A stretch of 64,000 nucleotides of DNA from Yponomeuta sedellus (lineage: Eukaryota > Arthropoda > Insecta > Lepidoptera > Yponomeutidae), in NCBI GenBank assembly GCA_934045075.1, contig OW203722.1, positions 1,519,001-1,583,000 on the forward strand, in the 5' to 3' direction. Of this stretch, positions 1 to 12,500 are shown piece after piece. The notes beneath the pieces were generated by a model. The model was given only the letters and a program-made list of their open reading frames with translations. It was not told the DNA's origin and ran no database searches. Numbering within the stretch: position 1 is the first letter of the stretch; each line of letters begins with the position of its first letter. The position numbers and the translations under genes were made by a program.

Positions 1-40
1 GGTTAGTGCATTAAAAATAAAAATAGTGTAATAATGTATG
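1..40 (+). repeat. 3' tail fragment of the tRNA-derived SINE (family A)
   Basis: The window opens with the A-rich tail 'ggttagtgcattaaaaataa', which also ends the family A copies near 1950, 14780 and 41390. The tRNA-like head would lie left of the window. Confidence 0.6.
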
Positions 41-149
41 TTTTTTGTACAATAAAGAAGAATAATAATAATATATCATTATATAAACAGTTTTTTGACA
101 GGCCACTAAGTAATTTCAGCCCAGGGCCTCAAAAATTCAAGATCCGCCC

Positions 150-262
150 CTGCATCACTTAGAAAACAAAGTCATAGATACATAGCCGCATTGGGAATCG
201 AACCTGGGTCTCTCGCTTCCGAGTCCACTGTTCTACCCATCGTGCTACCACCGCTCTATTCG
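150..262 (-). repeat. tRNA-derived SINE head (family E)
   Basis: Read on the minus strand this is a tRNA-like head: the A-box region is 'gtggtagcacgatgggtaga' and the B box lies in 'ccaggttcgattccc'. The same head begins the long family E copy that ends at 41205. It is a SINE remnant, not a tRNA gene: the family continues into non-tRNA sequence. Confidence 0.6.
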
Positions 263-290
263 TATCGAATAACGCAATTGGCAAAAAAGT

Positions 291-554
291 GCTGTGTGGT
301 GTCGGCCTAGAGAATAGCACCAACCCAAATTCTTCCCGCGGGTGTCGTTAAAGGCGACTAAGGGACACAAACCGGGGGGTGGGCAGCAGCGCCCCCTGCA
401 GTGCAATTCCACCAAACTGCGATCCCCAACCCGCATGCGTGGGGATTATGGGCATTACCCCCCAATGATGGCACAACCTTGCGCTGTGGCGCTCATTAGG
501 GGAGGGCTATGTCCAGCAGTGGACTAAAATAGCCTGAAGTAGTAGTAGAAGTAC
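291..554 (+). repeat. Retroposon family C, full copy
   Basis: It starts 'gctgtgtggtgtcggcc' and ends 'ctatgtccagcagtggacta' followed by a GAAGTAGTAG tail. A 15-bp direct repeat 'aacgcaattg(g/a)caaa' flanks it at 271-285 and 555-569, with one mismatch, which is a target-site duplication typical of LINE-dependent insertion. The 3' end resembles RTE-type tails. No tRNA or 5S promoter was recognised in the 5' part. Other copies: 7363, 8514 (inverted), 9108 and 37809 (tail only). Confidence 0.75.
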
Positions 555-912
555 AACGCAATTGACAAAGTGCAAGATGAAGCGATAACTGCGTTTGAAT
601 TAATGTTCTTTTGTCCATAATAGGATTTCCGCCTTTATGTCTATGTTAACAAGGAGAACATTTTATTTCAGTAAACATTTTTTTATGTAGTCTACAAACG
701 TGTCACTGCAGCGCACAGGCCTTTTCACATAGAGATTGTGGAATTAATTAGCACGCGTGCCCACCGTGTGTTGACAATTTTAAGCGCTGAAGTATTTGAA
801 CTCCTTAGACACTGAGGTGTCCCTCGTGATGTCTTCCTTCAGCGAGTGCTACTTTTTTTTTTATAAATATTATTGGGCATATTACACAGATCTCGTTAGC
901 CCTATACTATAA

Positions 913-1100
913 CTAAATGACTTGTGTTATAGGTGCTAACTCGACAGTAGATTTAATACAATAAATAGATAAATGACATCCAAGACCCGAGACAAACACG
1001 AAAAGTTCGTTTCCTAGTTTGACCCGGCCAGGGATCGAGCCCGAGACCTTCAGTTTTACAGTCAGTGTGCCAAACCGCTGCGCCACCGAGGCCGTCTTTA
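913..1100 (-). repeat. tRNA-derived SINE (family B variant)
   Basis: On the minus strand it begins 'gcctcggtggcgcagcggtt' and carries a B box in 'ctcgggctcgatccctggcc'. The body contains 'gggtcttggatgtcattta'. The tRNA-like head plus conserved body marks it as a SINE. Confidence 0.7.
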
Positions 1101-1344
1101 ACTTTAACTTAGTCAACGATTAAAAACCTTATTTTTGCCGTTATGTTGTATAACGACGAAAAAATAATTTTTAATTGCAAAGTTAAGTTTGTAATTGTTT
1201 GTACGAAACAGTAAGTTCTAAAAAAAAAAGTGAAAATAAAAGTTAAATTATTTAATTAAAATGACACAGTTAAATTGCAAAATTTGATGCACGGAATGAT
1301 TGTTCATGTTTTGCTTAATATTTAGGTTTCGATGACAGCCCCCA

Positions 1345-1387
1345 AACTAGGGCAGAACCTGTCCAACTGGACAGGTTCTGCCTAGTT
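1345..1387. repeat. Short perfect-stem hairpin followed by a T run
   Basis: Arms 1351-1365 and 1368-1382 are perfect inverted repeats (ggcagaacctgtcca) around a 2-nt centre. A further 5-6 bp on each side pair with one bulge. A T-rich run follows. No parent repeat family was recognised. Confidence 0.6.
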
Positions 1388-1471
1388 TTTTATTATTGTT
1401 TTTTATTTTTCATTCAGTAGTTGATTGATCCCTAGCCACAACACCGACCAGGTTTTAGACTACAACGTTGT

Positions 1472-1995
1472 CTATACAAAGAGTATATTTAAAAACCTAT
1501 TTAGAGGCTAAAAATTTCACCCATGCCGGGATTCGAACCCGCAACCTCTGGCTATCCGTACCAGCGCTCTACCAATTGAGCCAATGGGCGACTCACGGCA
1601 TCAGTGAAATTTCGAACCTCTTTACAATATTCTCTGTATTACGTACAGGCAGCGACATCTGACTTAAGCAAATTGCATTACTTACAGCCCCGACTACCTA
1701 CTTTGCAGTTAGGTTTAACATCGGAACGATATCACTGTACCCACATGATTACACTATTTTTATTTTTAATGCACTAACCCGTGCTAAGGAACAAATTTAA
1801 AAACCTATTTAGAGGCTAAAAATTTCACCCATGCCGGGATTCGAACCCGCAACCTCTGGCTATCCGTACCAGCGCTCTACCAATTGAGCCAATGGGCGAC
1901 TCACGGCAGCACGGCTCACGGACTCACGGTTTTTAAATTTGTTCCTTAGCACGGGTTAGTGCATTAAAAATAAAAATAGTGTATACAAAGAGTAT
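1472..1995 (-). repeat. Composite insertion of two family A SINE units
   Basis: The 14-bp sequence 'tatacaaagagtat' occurs at both ends (1472-1485 and 1982-1995). About 496 bp between them seem to have inserted as a unit. Inside are a complete minus-strand SINE (about 1486-1680), a unique spacer, and a second minus-strand SINE whose 3' tail is repeated in inverted orientation, so 1745-1798 pairs with about 1928-1983. The tRNA-like heads are clear (B box 'gggttcgaatccc' on the minus strand). Confidence 0.7.
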
Positions 1996-2227
1996 TTTAC
2001 GGAATCACCATTTATTCATTGTATTCATTCTACAATTAATTATTCAATCCATTATTTTACAGAATCACCTGGCGTTTTTAATCATTCAAGTAAGTTGCTA
2101 AAGCATAATGTTCCACTGCGTCCTACTTACTGATAAAACTGGTACTAGTCTACCACGACTCGGCGAATTCATGTAAAGAACTTGGATGCTCATGTTTTCA
2201 TTCACCAATAGAAAGCAAACAAATTGT

Positions 2228-2761
2228 CAGTTTTTAGGGTTCCGTACCTCAAAAGGAAAAAACGGAACCCTTATAGGATCACTTTGTTGTCCGTCTGTCC
2301 GTCCGTCCGTCTGTCAAGACCCTTTTTCTCAGGAACGCGTGGAGGTATGAAGCTGAAATTTATATCAATTACTCAAGTCTACTGTCCCTTGAAGCTGTGA
2401 AAAAATCAAACTTCTAAGCCAACGCAATCAAAAGATACAGCCGTTTATGCCGCAAATTTTCGACACTTGCAAGGGAATCAAAACCTACAGGGTGCTTCCC
2501 GTGAACTCAGAATCTTGAAATTTGGTACGAAGCAACGTCTTATAGCATAGATAAAGGAAAAATTACGAAAACCATAAATTTTTAGTTACATCACATAATA
2601 TATTTTTTTTAAATAATTTACATTTAAAAATAACTTACTACCCATTTCCTCATAAACGCGTAGAGGTATTAAATTGAAATTCATACCAAATACTCAGGTC
2701 TATAATACAGGTTTGTACGGAACCCTCGGTGCGCGAGTCTGACTCGCACTTGGCCGGTTTT
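2228..2761. repeat. Dispersed 'gggttccgtac...cgcgagtctgactcgcacttggccgg' element
   Basis: Starts near 'agggttccgtacctcaaaag', contains a GTCCGTCTGTCCGTCC run at about 2284-2312, and ends 'gcgagtctgactcgcacttg'. A second, interrupted copy lies at 41965-42815. This end-to-end pattern is widespread in lepidopteran DNA. I cannot assign it to a transposon superfamily from sequence alone. Confidence 0.6.
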
Positions 2762-2834
2762 CACATATGAGAATAATTGTATGATCTGTTTTCGTACAAC
2801 GTATGATGGGTCAGCTAGTAGATATAATATTGGC

Positions 2835-2965
2835 CTTTTTTGCATCTACTTAACGAGATGATTTATACAGCGTCCAGTGGCATCTTCACTCACACTAGAT
2901 TGGTGAAGGGACCACTCCGACGCTGTAATGCCTGGGGCATGGTTTTATAGATGGTGTAGTAGATA
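2835..2965 (-). repeat. Family E SINE body, truncated
   Basis: Matches the body of the longer copies at 40810-41205 and 55990-56312, including 'gcgtccagtggcatcttcac' and 'accactccgacgctgtaatg'. Confidence 0.65.
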
Positions 2966-2995
2966 TAAAGCTAGTAAATAACAATACAATTAATA

Positions 2996-3150
2996 CTTTT
3001 TTATACGGATTTCACTCGTTTATTATATTTTTACAATATTCCGAAAAATTTCGGAAAATTGTAAAAATATAATAAACGAGTGAAATCCGCATTAAAACAG
3101 TTTTAATTATGTCTAGCACTCGTGTTAACCTTAGAAAATACTATAATAAT
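2996..3150. repeat. Fold-back copy of family F
   Basis: Two nearly perfect inverted arms of about 40 bp (about 3004-3045 and 3050-3090) turn around at 'cgaaaaatttcgg'. The sequence then runs into the family F end 'cactcgtgttaaccttagaa', shared with 7660-7700 and 51300-51330. Confidence 0.65.
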
Positions 3151-3375
3151 ACAAGTTATAGAAGAGCGAGTTCTTCTGCCACAGGTGTTATACAGCTAAA
3201 AGATGACGTTAAAATTATGTAAATGATTATTTTAAATGTTTATTTTATCTTTCTTATTTTTTAACCTTTCTTATTTTATGTACTCTTGTGTAAATAATGT
3301 AAACTTTGCGATTCGGTATTAAATTTAGTTAACTTTCACTATCATTTTCACTTTCACTCGTACTTTCATACCCAG

Positions 3376-3574
3376 GCGTGCGCCGCCTGGACTTCGTCAG
3401 CCTGGACTCTGGGTACGACTCGTCCAGGTCTACGCGCCGCATAGTGGGCGGGCGGAACACGTCCATCGAGGCCGTGCCCTGGCAGCTCTCTCTCCGAGAG
3501 AAAACCTTCCCCATCTGCGGCGGGTCGATCGTCACCGATACTTGGGTGCTGACGGCTGCGCATTGCTTGGTGAG
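3376..3574 (+). CDS. Trypsin-like protease, exon with activation site and catalytic His
   Basis: Acceptor 'catacccag' precedes 3376. The exon begins with two bases finishing an upstream codon and ends TTG GTG AG before GTGAGG, phase 2. It encodes the propeptide end, RIVGG, the CGGS strand and TAAHC. Confidence 0.88.
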
Positions 3575-6500
3575 GTGAGGTTTGATTCGCACATAAATCA
3601 ACTCTCATTCCCATAAACTCTCGTCCCCACTATTTAGGCTGGCAAAGGTTAATACATCCCTCATAGGGCATTGTATACGCTTCTATAATAAAATCCCTGA
3701 TATTAAGCTTGCCTGAAACGCGGTTCAAAAAATGTGTAAAGTACCTACACTTTGTGCCAAAAGGGCTACTATAGCATAAAGGATTATTTAGATGACAATA
3801 ATGTATAGAATTAAAGCCAGTACAATGCAAGAGTTCTATGTTTTAAAATAATTATGTAAACTCTGTTAATTAAGGACTTTGAAAAGAGTAAGTTTGGAGT
3901 GTTTTTGTCCATTTTTTCTCCAAAATGATCTAGATTTTGAAATGGACACCTAGTTTGAATTGTAACGTTCATAAAGCCGCAGCTTTTGCGCTACTTTGTA
4001 TAAAACCTTTTCATTTCATTTCAATGAGCCATTACTCGTCCACTGCTGGACATAGGCCTCCCAAAAGCAACTCACTTACTTCTGTCCCCGGCCATTCCCA
4101 TCCAGCACGCATAGTTCTTAGTTATTTTGAAGTCACGTGTTGACCACCAGCTGTCATACAATATTTCATTTCATTTATTCGAAAATAACATGCATTGTAT
4201 CTGAAATTTTAAAAACTAAAAATACCTAAATAATATTCTACGCAGTAATATAATAATACACACAATTACTACAATCAACTACTACACAAACACACCCAAT
4301 GCCAGCAATTACAAATAATATAATGCCAATTTTATACAAGATGTAGGATGAGGAGGGAGAGGCAAAAAATCAACCATTCCATGTAAAAGTTACCACCGTT
4401 GCATATTATTAAAATAGACACTAATACCTTTACTGTCTGTAGTAAAAGTTCTAGGTACGAGTATTTTGGAAAACCACCAATTTTTGGATAGATACGTATG
4501 GGGATTTTATAACACCTTGTATAACAAAAATGTCGTCTGTGAACGTTCAAAACTTACGTTTTCTGAGTTTAAGTAAACAAAAACTTTTAAATTATTTTCC
4601 GATTTCAATTACAGATATGGATTATTCGAATTTGTCCCACTCCATCTTATTTAGTTAATTGAGCGAAGGGAACATTTGATGATGATAATACCTACCCTTT
4701 GCATGTCCCCACTTCTGGAGCACGGGTCTTTTCCTGTATAGCAGGAACGTTAGGTCATATTCCACGACGGGGCTCAAGTCGAGGTTAGTGGAGGATTGTA
4801 AGACAGTATAGCGCGTCTTTCTGTCTGAATTAATCAAGCCGCTCGTAAGGCCTCTGACATGGCTTAACGACTGCCATTACATGACAGCCGGTACCAACGG
4901 CTTAAGGTGCCTTGCGAAGCACTCAGAAAAATGCCACAAGCGGTAGTCACGGCACGGTCACCCACACTGCACCTGACCGCGGCTTAAGATAAGATAAGAT
5001 AACTTAAGAATATTCTTTATTGTACACCAGAGCACATATTATAAAACAAATTATAATCCAACAGCTTAAGTGATTGTTTCCCATCACTCGGTCCGACTAA
5101 GTCCCGAGCGCGTCGAAGCGAAGTTCTAAATCGCACAAGTCAATTCGACACGTTTTGCAACACTTAAACGTGTTCCTCAATACCTAAATATACACAATGT
5201 ACCAAAGAAATATACGGCGGCAAATTCCCAACAATATTGGAGGAAAGACATGCAATACAACCGTTTCGTCCCGAACGTATCGCTATTCGAGTAGACGTCA
5301 ATAAATTCGCTCAGAGCCATCGTACAATCGGCTGTTGGCAGAATTTACCGAGCCGGAGGGCCGTATGTCGCAGCGGCTCTGGTTTATTTGACGGGGCACG
5401 CTCCTTTGCATTGAAAAAACACACAATCGGAGCCTCTTGTGGACAAATTGGAGGCGCGGGCCACTCCGCCGGCGAAAGGTCGCTGCTTCGACGGAGATGG
5501 AAGGTCGGAAAGGTCGCCTAGAGTGAAACGATTAGCGGGGAGAGAGACGTAGTTAAAATTGCCAGCGTTTTTCAGTTATTTAGCTTACCTGAGCCTTCAT
5601 TTCAGCTATTTTCGACCGGTATTTCCTTCGTTGTTCTTCAGAAATTAACTCATAGATTTACAAGTAGGTATTAGTTGTCATTTTGTTACATAATTAACGA
5701 ATATTAATTTATTATTTATAACATTTCCGAGTACTCTCTCTTTTTGAAAAAATGCTGTGCCCTGCAGTGAGACAAGAATAGGCTGCGTAAAAATGTATGT
5801 TAGGTTTTTATTTTATGTAGTATTTTTTTCGTCTTACATGTTTCCCGTTGGTTGGCTATAATAAATAAATAATTAGTTAATACTAAGCCCGGCTGTTGTA
5901 TAATATTTACTTTAGTTTAGAGGTATCTCTCCCAGACAACCTTTAGACGGAGTGTGCCTCTCAGGAAGAATATAGTCGGCAGGTGGATGCATATAAATAA
6001 TATAAAATATGTTGCTTGGAGTGTGGCTTTCCTAGTAGGTAGGTGGATGCATATAAATAAGAGAAAATATATTGCTATGTGAAAAACAAGTAAAAATTAG
6101 GACGCGTTCAATGAAATAAAATGAAAAGATCAAAGTAGCGCAGAATTTGCGGCTTAATGAACGTTACAATTCAACTTTGGTGTCCATTTCAAATGGTAAA
6201 AAAAAAATGTCTTTCTTAGTCTTAGTCAAGATAAAGATTAGTCAAGATAAGTCAGCGTAGGACGCCCTGCGCCAGCAGTCGCAAAGCGGTGGGCAGTGAC
6301 TGGAAGAGGAGGGACGAAGATCGGGCTCAGTGGCGTATCCTGGGAGAGGCCTATGTCCAGCATTGGACTGACACTGGCTGATTATGGTGATGAAAATGAT
6401 GAAGTCACAATTGATTGCATAAAATTGCATGCAATGAACATTTACATACAGGCACATTCATTGCTTCTGGCCCCACACTACGATATCCTGTGTCGTGGAA

Positions 6501-9500
6501 ACCAGAAACAGCGACATCACTACCATGTAAACATCCAAGACCTGGGGTTTTTTTGTCCCCAGCCGGGGTTCGAACCCGGACCTCCCGCATGGAAGTCAGA
6601 CTGATGCGCTACCTTTGCGCCACATAGTCGTCAAAATTAAAACTTAACTACATTGGATCTGAGTGCTTAGTGCGAGTTTGACAGATCCAATCGAATAACT
6701 TTACTACCGCGTTAATCGAGCATTGAGTAGTGAGTATGAGTAAGTTAACCGTTCGAACTGGCATAACGCTGTCACAGTACAACTCGCACTAGCGTTTATT
6801 CGTGTTTTGGCTGGTAAACGTGTTCTCAGCACTCAACTCAACTCGCACTCAGCAATTTTAATTTACATACTTGTCGCTAGATGGCGTTTCCTCGATGCCA
6901 TAGAAATATGAGTTTACGTTAACGCGATCGAGTAGTTAAAAAACTCGCACTAAGCACTGATCGTCAAAATTAAAACTTAAAAAAAACTATACGTGTATCG
7001 CCGCTTGGAGGTATGACAGTTGGAACTTCCACGCTTTCTTATCCCCGCCTGAGTTTATTCCCAAGTGCGGGATCCGAAGCCCGGTAAAGGTTTAAGAGTC
7101 CTCTACATTGTTTGTTGCCTATACTGCTGGTAAACGGGGCTAAACATTTGGAAGCGGATTGTCTTGGACATTTCGAATATCGGTGGCCTGTGTTGTAGGT
7201 AAGAGCGACGGGATGGCTTGAGCGAAGTACGGTCTAGAACGGCTTTTAGATAAGTACGGCATTAGTGGGTTATCCTGCAAATAATATTTAGATAGCGATT
7301 CGAGAGGTCGTTTCCCGCTTAGAGCAATGATGGTATAATTTCTGTGGATAGGAAGAACGATGGCTGTGTGGTGTCGGCCTGGAGAATAGCACCAACCCAA
7401 ATTCTTCCCGCGGGTGTCGTAAAAGGCGACTAAGGGACACAAACCGGAGGGTGGGCAGCAGCGCCCCCTGCAGTACAATTCCACTAAACTGCGATCCCCA
7501 ACCCGCATGCCCAGCGTGGGGATTATGGGCATTACCCCCTAATGATGGCACAACCTTGCGCTCATTAGGGGAGGGCTATGTCCAGCAGTGGACTAATATA
7601 GTCTGAAGAAGAAGAAAGAACGATTGATTAAGTGTGCACGACTTTAATGTTTTCTAAGGTTAACACGAGCACTAGACATAATTAAAACTGTTTTTATACG
7701 GTTTTGTAAAAATGTAACGAGTGAAATCCGTATAAAAACCGTTTTAATTACGACTTTAATGAACAATAAATTTTATATATTAAATGGGTCTCATCATCAA
7801 CTCATTATGTCCCCACCAAGGGGCACGGTCTCTTCCCTGAGGAAGGTATAGGCCATACTCCACCACGGGGCCCAAGTCCGGATTGGTGGAAGCTTGCAAG
7901 ACTTGCTGGTCTTACTGTCAGAAGTTTTCAAGCCGCCCTAAGTAGTCTAACTCCCTTAACTACTACATAAACGGGTCTAGCCGCGATTATTTACTAGGTA
8001 AAACTTAAATATTAATTAGTTGTATATTAGACCCGTTTAATACATAACTATGTATGACAATCGCGAGTCATTAAGAAATACTAAGAAAATTTATATTATA
8101 AGAAGTTATCAAGCCGGACAGCCGGCACCAACGGCTTAGCGTGCCTTGCAAAGCACGGATGCGCTCGGAAAAGTGCCACTAGCGGTAGTCACGGGATGGT
8201 CACCCATCCTGCACCTGACCGCATCTGTTGTTGCTTAACTCAAGTGATTGGTTCCGACCACTCGATTCGACTAGGCCACAAGCGCTTCTCGCGCGCTTCT
8301 TTTTTTTAACTTAAACACTTTTCTCGCTGGCAGAAAATATTGATGATATAAAAGAAAAATATGATTATATTTGAGAAAATTAAGATAATATTGGGATTGA
8401 TAATGATTTACGTCATCAGTCGCCCGAACCTTAATTTGAGAGAGACTTAACTCAGGATTGAGGAGGTTAATAATACCCCAAACATACCTTACTATACACA
8501 CGTCGTCAGACTATACTAGTCCACTGCTGGACATAGCCCTCCCCCAAAGAGCGCCACGTTGTGCTATCATAGGGGGTAATGCCCATAATCCCCACGCTGG
8601 GCATGCGGGTTGGGGATCGCAGTTCGGTGGAATTGTACTGCAGGGGGCGCTGCCACCCACCCCCCGGTCTGTGTCCCTTAGTCGCCTTTTACCACACCCG
8701 CGGGAAGAATTGGGTTGGTGCTATTCTCTAGGCCGACACCACACAGCAACACTCAAGTACCTAATGATGTCATGGCAGAGCCCGCGCGTCGGAGCTCAGC
8801 GTGCGGCTCGGCTCGTCTTGGAAGACGCACGGCGGCGAGATGTATGACGTCAGGCACAGCTTCGTCCACCCCAAGTACGTCAGCAAGACTAAGGTGAGTC
8901 ACGTGACTTCGCTTTACTAGACATAACATTAACATTTACATAAAAGCACATACATTGCTTCTGGCCCCACACTAGGATACCCTAGGTCGTGGGAACCAGA
9001 AACAACGACACCACAAACATGTAAACATCTAAGACCTGGGCTTTTTTTCCCCAATCGGAATTTAAGCCCGGCATAGCATAACATGATAGCTGTGCATAAC
9101 ATGATCTGCTGTGTGGTGTCGGCCTAGAGAATAGCACCAACCCAATTCTTCCCGCGGGTGTCGTAAAAGGCGACTAAGGGACACAAACCAGGGGGTGGGC
9201 AGCAGCGCCCCCTGCAGAACAATTCCACCGAACTGCGATCCCTAACCCGCATGCCCAGCGTGGGGATTATGGGCATTACCCCCTATGGGAGCACAACGTG
9301 GCGCTCTTAAGGGGAGGGCTATATCCAGCAGTGGACTAGTATAGCCTGACGATGACGATAGCGTAACCTAGCCTCACGGCTGTATTCTAGAGAGGTAGGC
9401 AGAGCACCAGGGACTGCCACTTGCCACGACCCTGATAGATCACCTTCGCTTCATCAACGTTCATTAGTCGTTGCATGCACGCATGACGGTTTCGGGTACT

Positions 9501-12500
9501 TTTTATCTGACCTTTTCAAAATACATCCCCTATTTGGTCGAAGTATGTCCGCCTGGGGCGTCCTTTGGGCATAATTGAACACCTGAGACACTCAGGTTTC
9601 CTCGCTACCTTTCTACAAAATTAGAACTGTATCCCACGACTAACTATCATTGACCGTAACTTTATTTTCACGACATTACGCGCAAGAGGAATAAACATAA
9701 ACGAAGTCACGATTGACTTTTGTCAAGTTATGGAGGTCAGAATTCACGAGATGTGGCGCAATGGTTACTATTTTGCCACTGGTATAACTGGAATTCAACT
9801 TGGAAGCATTTTTTTTTACATTCTAAATCAAATTATGTTCGTTTGGACATGTGGAGAGGATAACGAGAAGAATATTGACGACACAAATATATTGAGCAAA
9901 TATTTGTGCCGCAAATGGCAAGTGGCTACCCCGCTGGAATGCCGGTGTGAGTTTATGTTGTGATAGCGGTGAAGGCGGAGTGGCAGAACGCTGGCTTCTT
10001 ATCTGGGAGGTCATGGGTTTGAATCACGGCATGCACCAATATCTTTGTTTTCTAGGTTGTATACATTTGTGACGTTATAGCAATAACACTATCGGTGAAG
10101 CTATTGGCGAAGAAATACATTGTGAGAAAACCCTACTTTCTGTGAGAAGGCCTATGCCCTACGGTGTGGCGCATATAGACTGCATTGTTATCTTATGTAT
10201 GTCTAAAACACTAAAAAAAGGAAAAGAAATAGAAAAGAGAGACAAATAAACCCATTAGGTTAAGAATATATTACGACCATTTGTAATTGCACAATATTTT
10301 ATATGTTTAAGACTTAAAGGTTGCCACAAAATAAATAGTGGCAGTACCTCGCTCAAAAAAAAAGCACAAAATACTGTCATCGCCACTCTCAGCTAGCTGA
10401 ACACAGAACCATACAATGCATGCATGCAAACATCCATGTTATCAACCCTTGTATGTCCCCACTGCTGGGGACATGCAAGGGTTGATGACATACATGGGGT
10501 TTTTTCCTGTATTGCAGGGATAAGGACAAAACCATACAAATTATCTTTATTTCTCCATCCACAAATTAGTTACAATAGCAGTGGTGCTATAGAAGCGATT
10601 TATGGACAGACTGGGTCCTAAACTTTAACGTAGATTATGGTTTCCTGGAAGAAATTGCTCTTAGTAATAAGGTCGCCAATCTATAATATAAAAATGAATC
10701 GCTGAGTGTGTTGGTAAGTGCAAATCTCGAGAGCAGCTGAACCCATTTCGCTAATTCTTTTTAAGAATATTCCTTGAAGTACCAGGATGGTTCTTACTGA
10801 GAGAAAAACAATAATAATTAAAGAATCGACTGTTAGGCGGTACGAAGTTCGCTGGGTCAGCAAGTTGTACTGTATAATCACTTTTACAGTAATTTCTGTG
10901 TACAATAAAGAATATTCTATATATCTATCTTAAGATGATATTGAAGAGCGGGTGATCGTGCTCTTCCACTCTAAAAGGAAATTTCCCGCCAGGCAGATCG
11001 TATGCCTGGGGACGGCCGATCCAACTATTATTAGTCGGACGTTATATTTATGGTATGTCATTGAAACACTTTGATTGCGCGATGCAGGAATGTTGGAGTT
11101 TGTAGTGCGCGCGCAGAGTTGATATGTGCTCGCCACACCAGGCCACCCAAAAAACTGGGACAACAAACTTAGCCCTTAAAGTGACATTCATTTCAGTGCA
11201 ACGATGTGGGTCTGGTGCAGCTGTACACCCTACTGCGTTTCTCAGCAACCGTGCTGCCCATTCGCATCGTGGGCCGGGAGATGCGGCTTCGCGCCAACCA
11301 GCCTTCCATCGTCTCAGGCTGGGGTAAACTCCAGGTTCGTTATCAACCCTTGTATGTCCCCACTGCTGGGGCACGGGTCTCTTCCTGCATCGCAGGAAGG
11401 AAACTCCAGGTAACATAACACAATATAACATTTACACATTGTGTCGTGAAAACCAGAAACAACGACAACGAAAACATGTAAACATCCAAGACCTGGGGTT
11501 TTTTTGTCCCCAGCCTGGGTTCGAACCCGGGACCTCTTGCATGGTAGGCAGATACGCTACAGAAGCCGTCATGAGGTAGGTTACTATCAAAAATTAAGAT
11601 CCCTCCCATGACATTAAAGAAACTAACATCCTGACTATTGCCTGTAAGTATATATCTATGAAAACATTGTATACGTCAGGAGACATAATTATCAGTAACT
11701 TTAAAACTGTAGGTAGACAACACAATTTAAATACTAGAAATAAACACAATTCGTTCCCAAGATTTAGGCTCGCAAAAGTTAATAAATCCTTCATGGGGCA
11801 TTGGATATGTTTCTATAATAAAAATCCCTGAAAATATATTCAGCTTCCCTGAAACGCTTTAAAAAAATGAGTAAAGTACATTTGGTGCCAAAAGGGCTAC
11901 TTTAACATAAAGGATTATTTGGATGACAATGATGTCTGGAATTAAAGCCACTGCATGAGGTCTAATTACTTATGTAAACTCTGTTACTTAAGAACTTTGG
12001 AAAAATGTAAGTTTGGAGTTTCTTTGGTCCATTATTTCTCCAAAATAAACTAGATTTTAAATGAACACCAAATTTAACTTGTAACGTGCATTAAACCGCT
12101 GTGTCTGTGCTACTTTAAATAAAATCTTTCTGTTTGTTTGTTTATGTTAATAAATAAGACATAAGGTTGTCTGGAAGAGATCGCTTTTTAGCGACAACCC
12201 GCCAATTATATACGGCAAAACTTTGATATGTAAATCTTTTAGTGTATTTTATTTTCTGGTGTGTACTTGCTCTAAATAGTGAAAAATCTATATTTTTGTT
12301 CTTATACATAATAAAATTTAATCTATATAATAATATCGATATCTATATGAACCCTTGTATGTCCCCACTGCTGGCGCACGGGTCGCTTCCTGCATCGCAA
12401 GAAGGTTAGGCTATACTCCACCACGGGGGCCAAGTCCAGATTGGTGCAGGATTGTAAGACAGTGACGGGCCTTACTGCCAGAAGTTATCAAGCCGCCCAT

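Noticed and set aside
5237..5521. 94-codon plus-strand open frame in CpG-rich DNA
   Set aside because: No domain, no convincing splice sites and no coding-like continuation; probably chance openness in GC-rich sequence.
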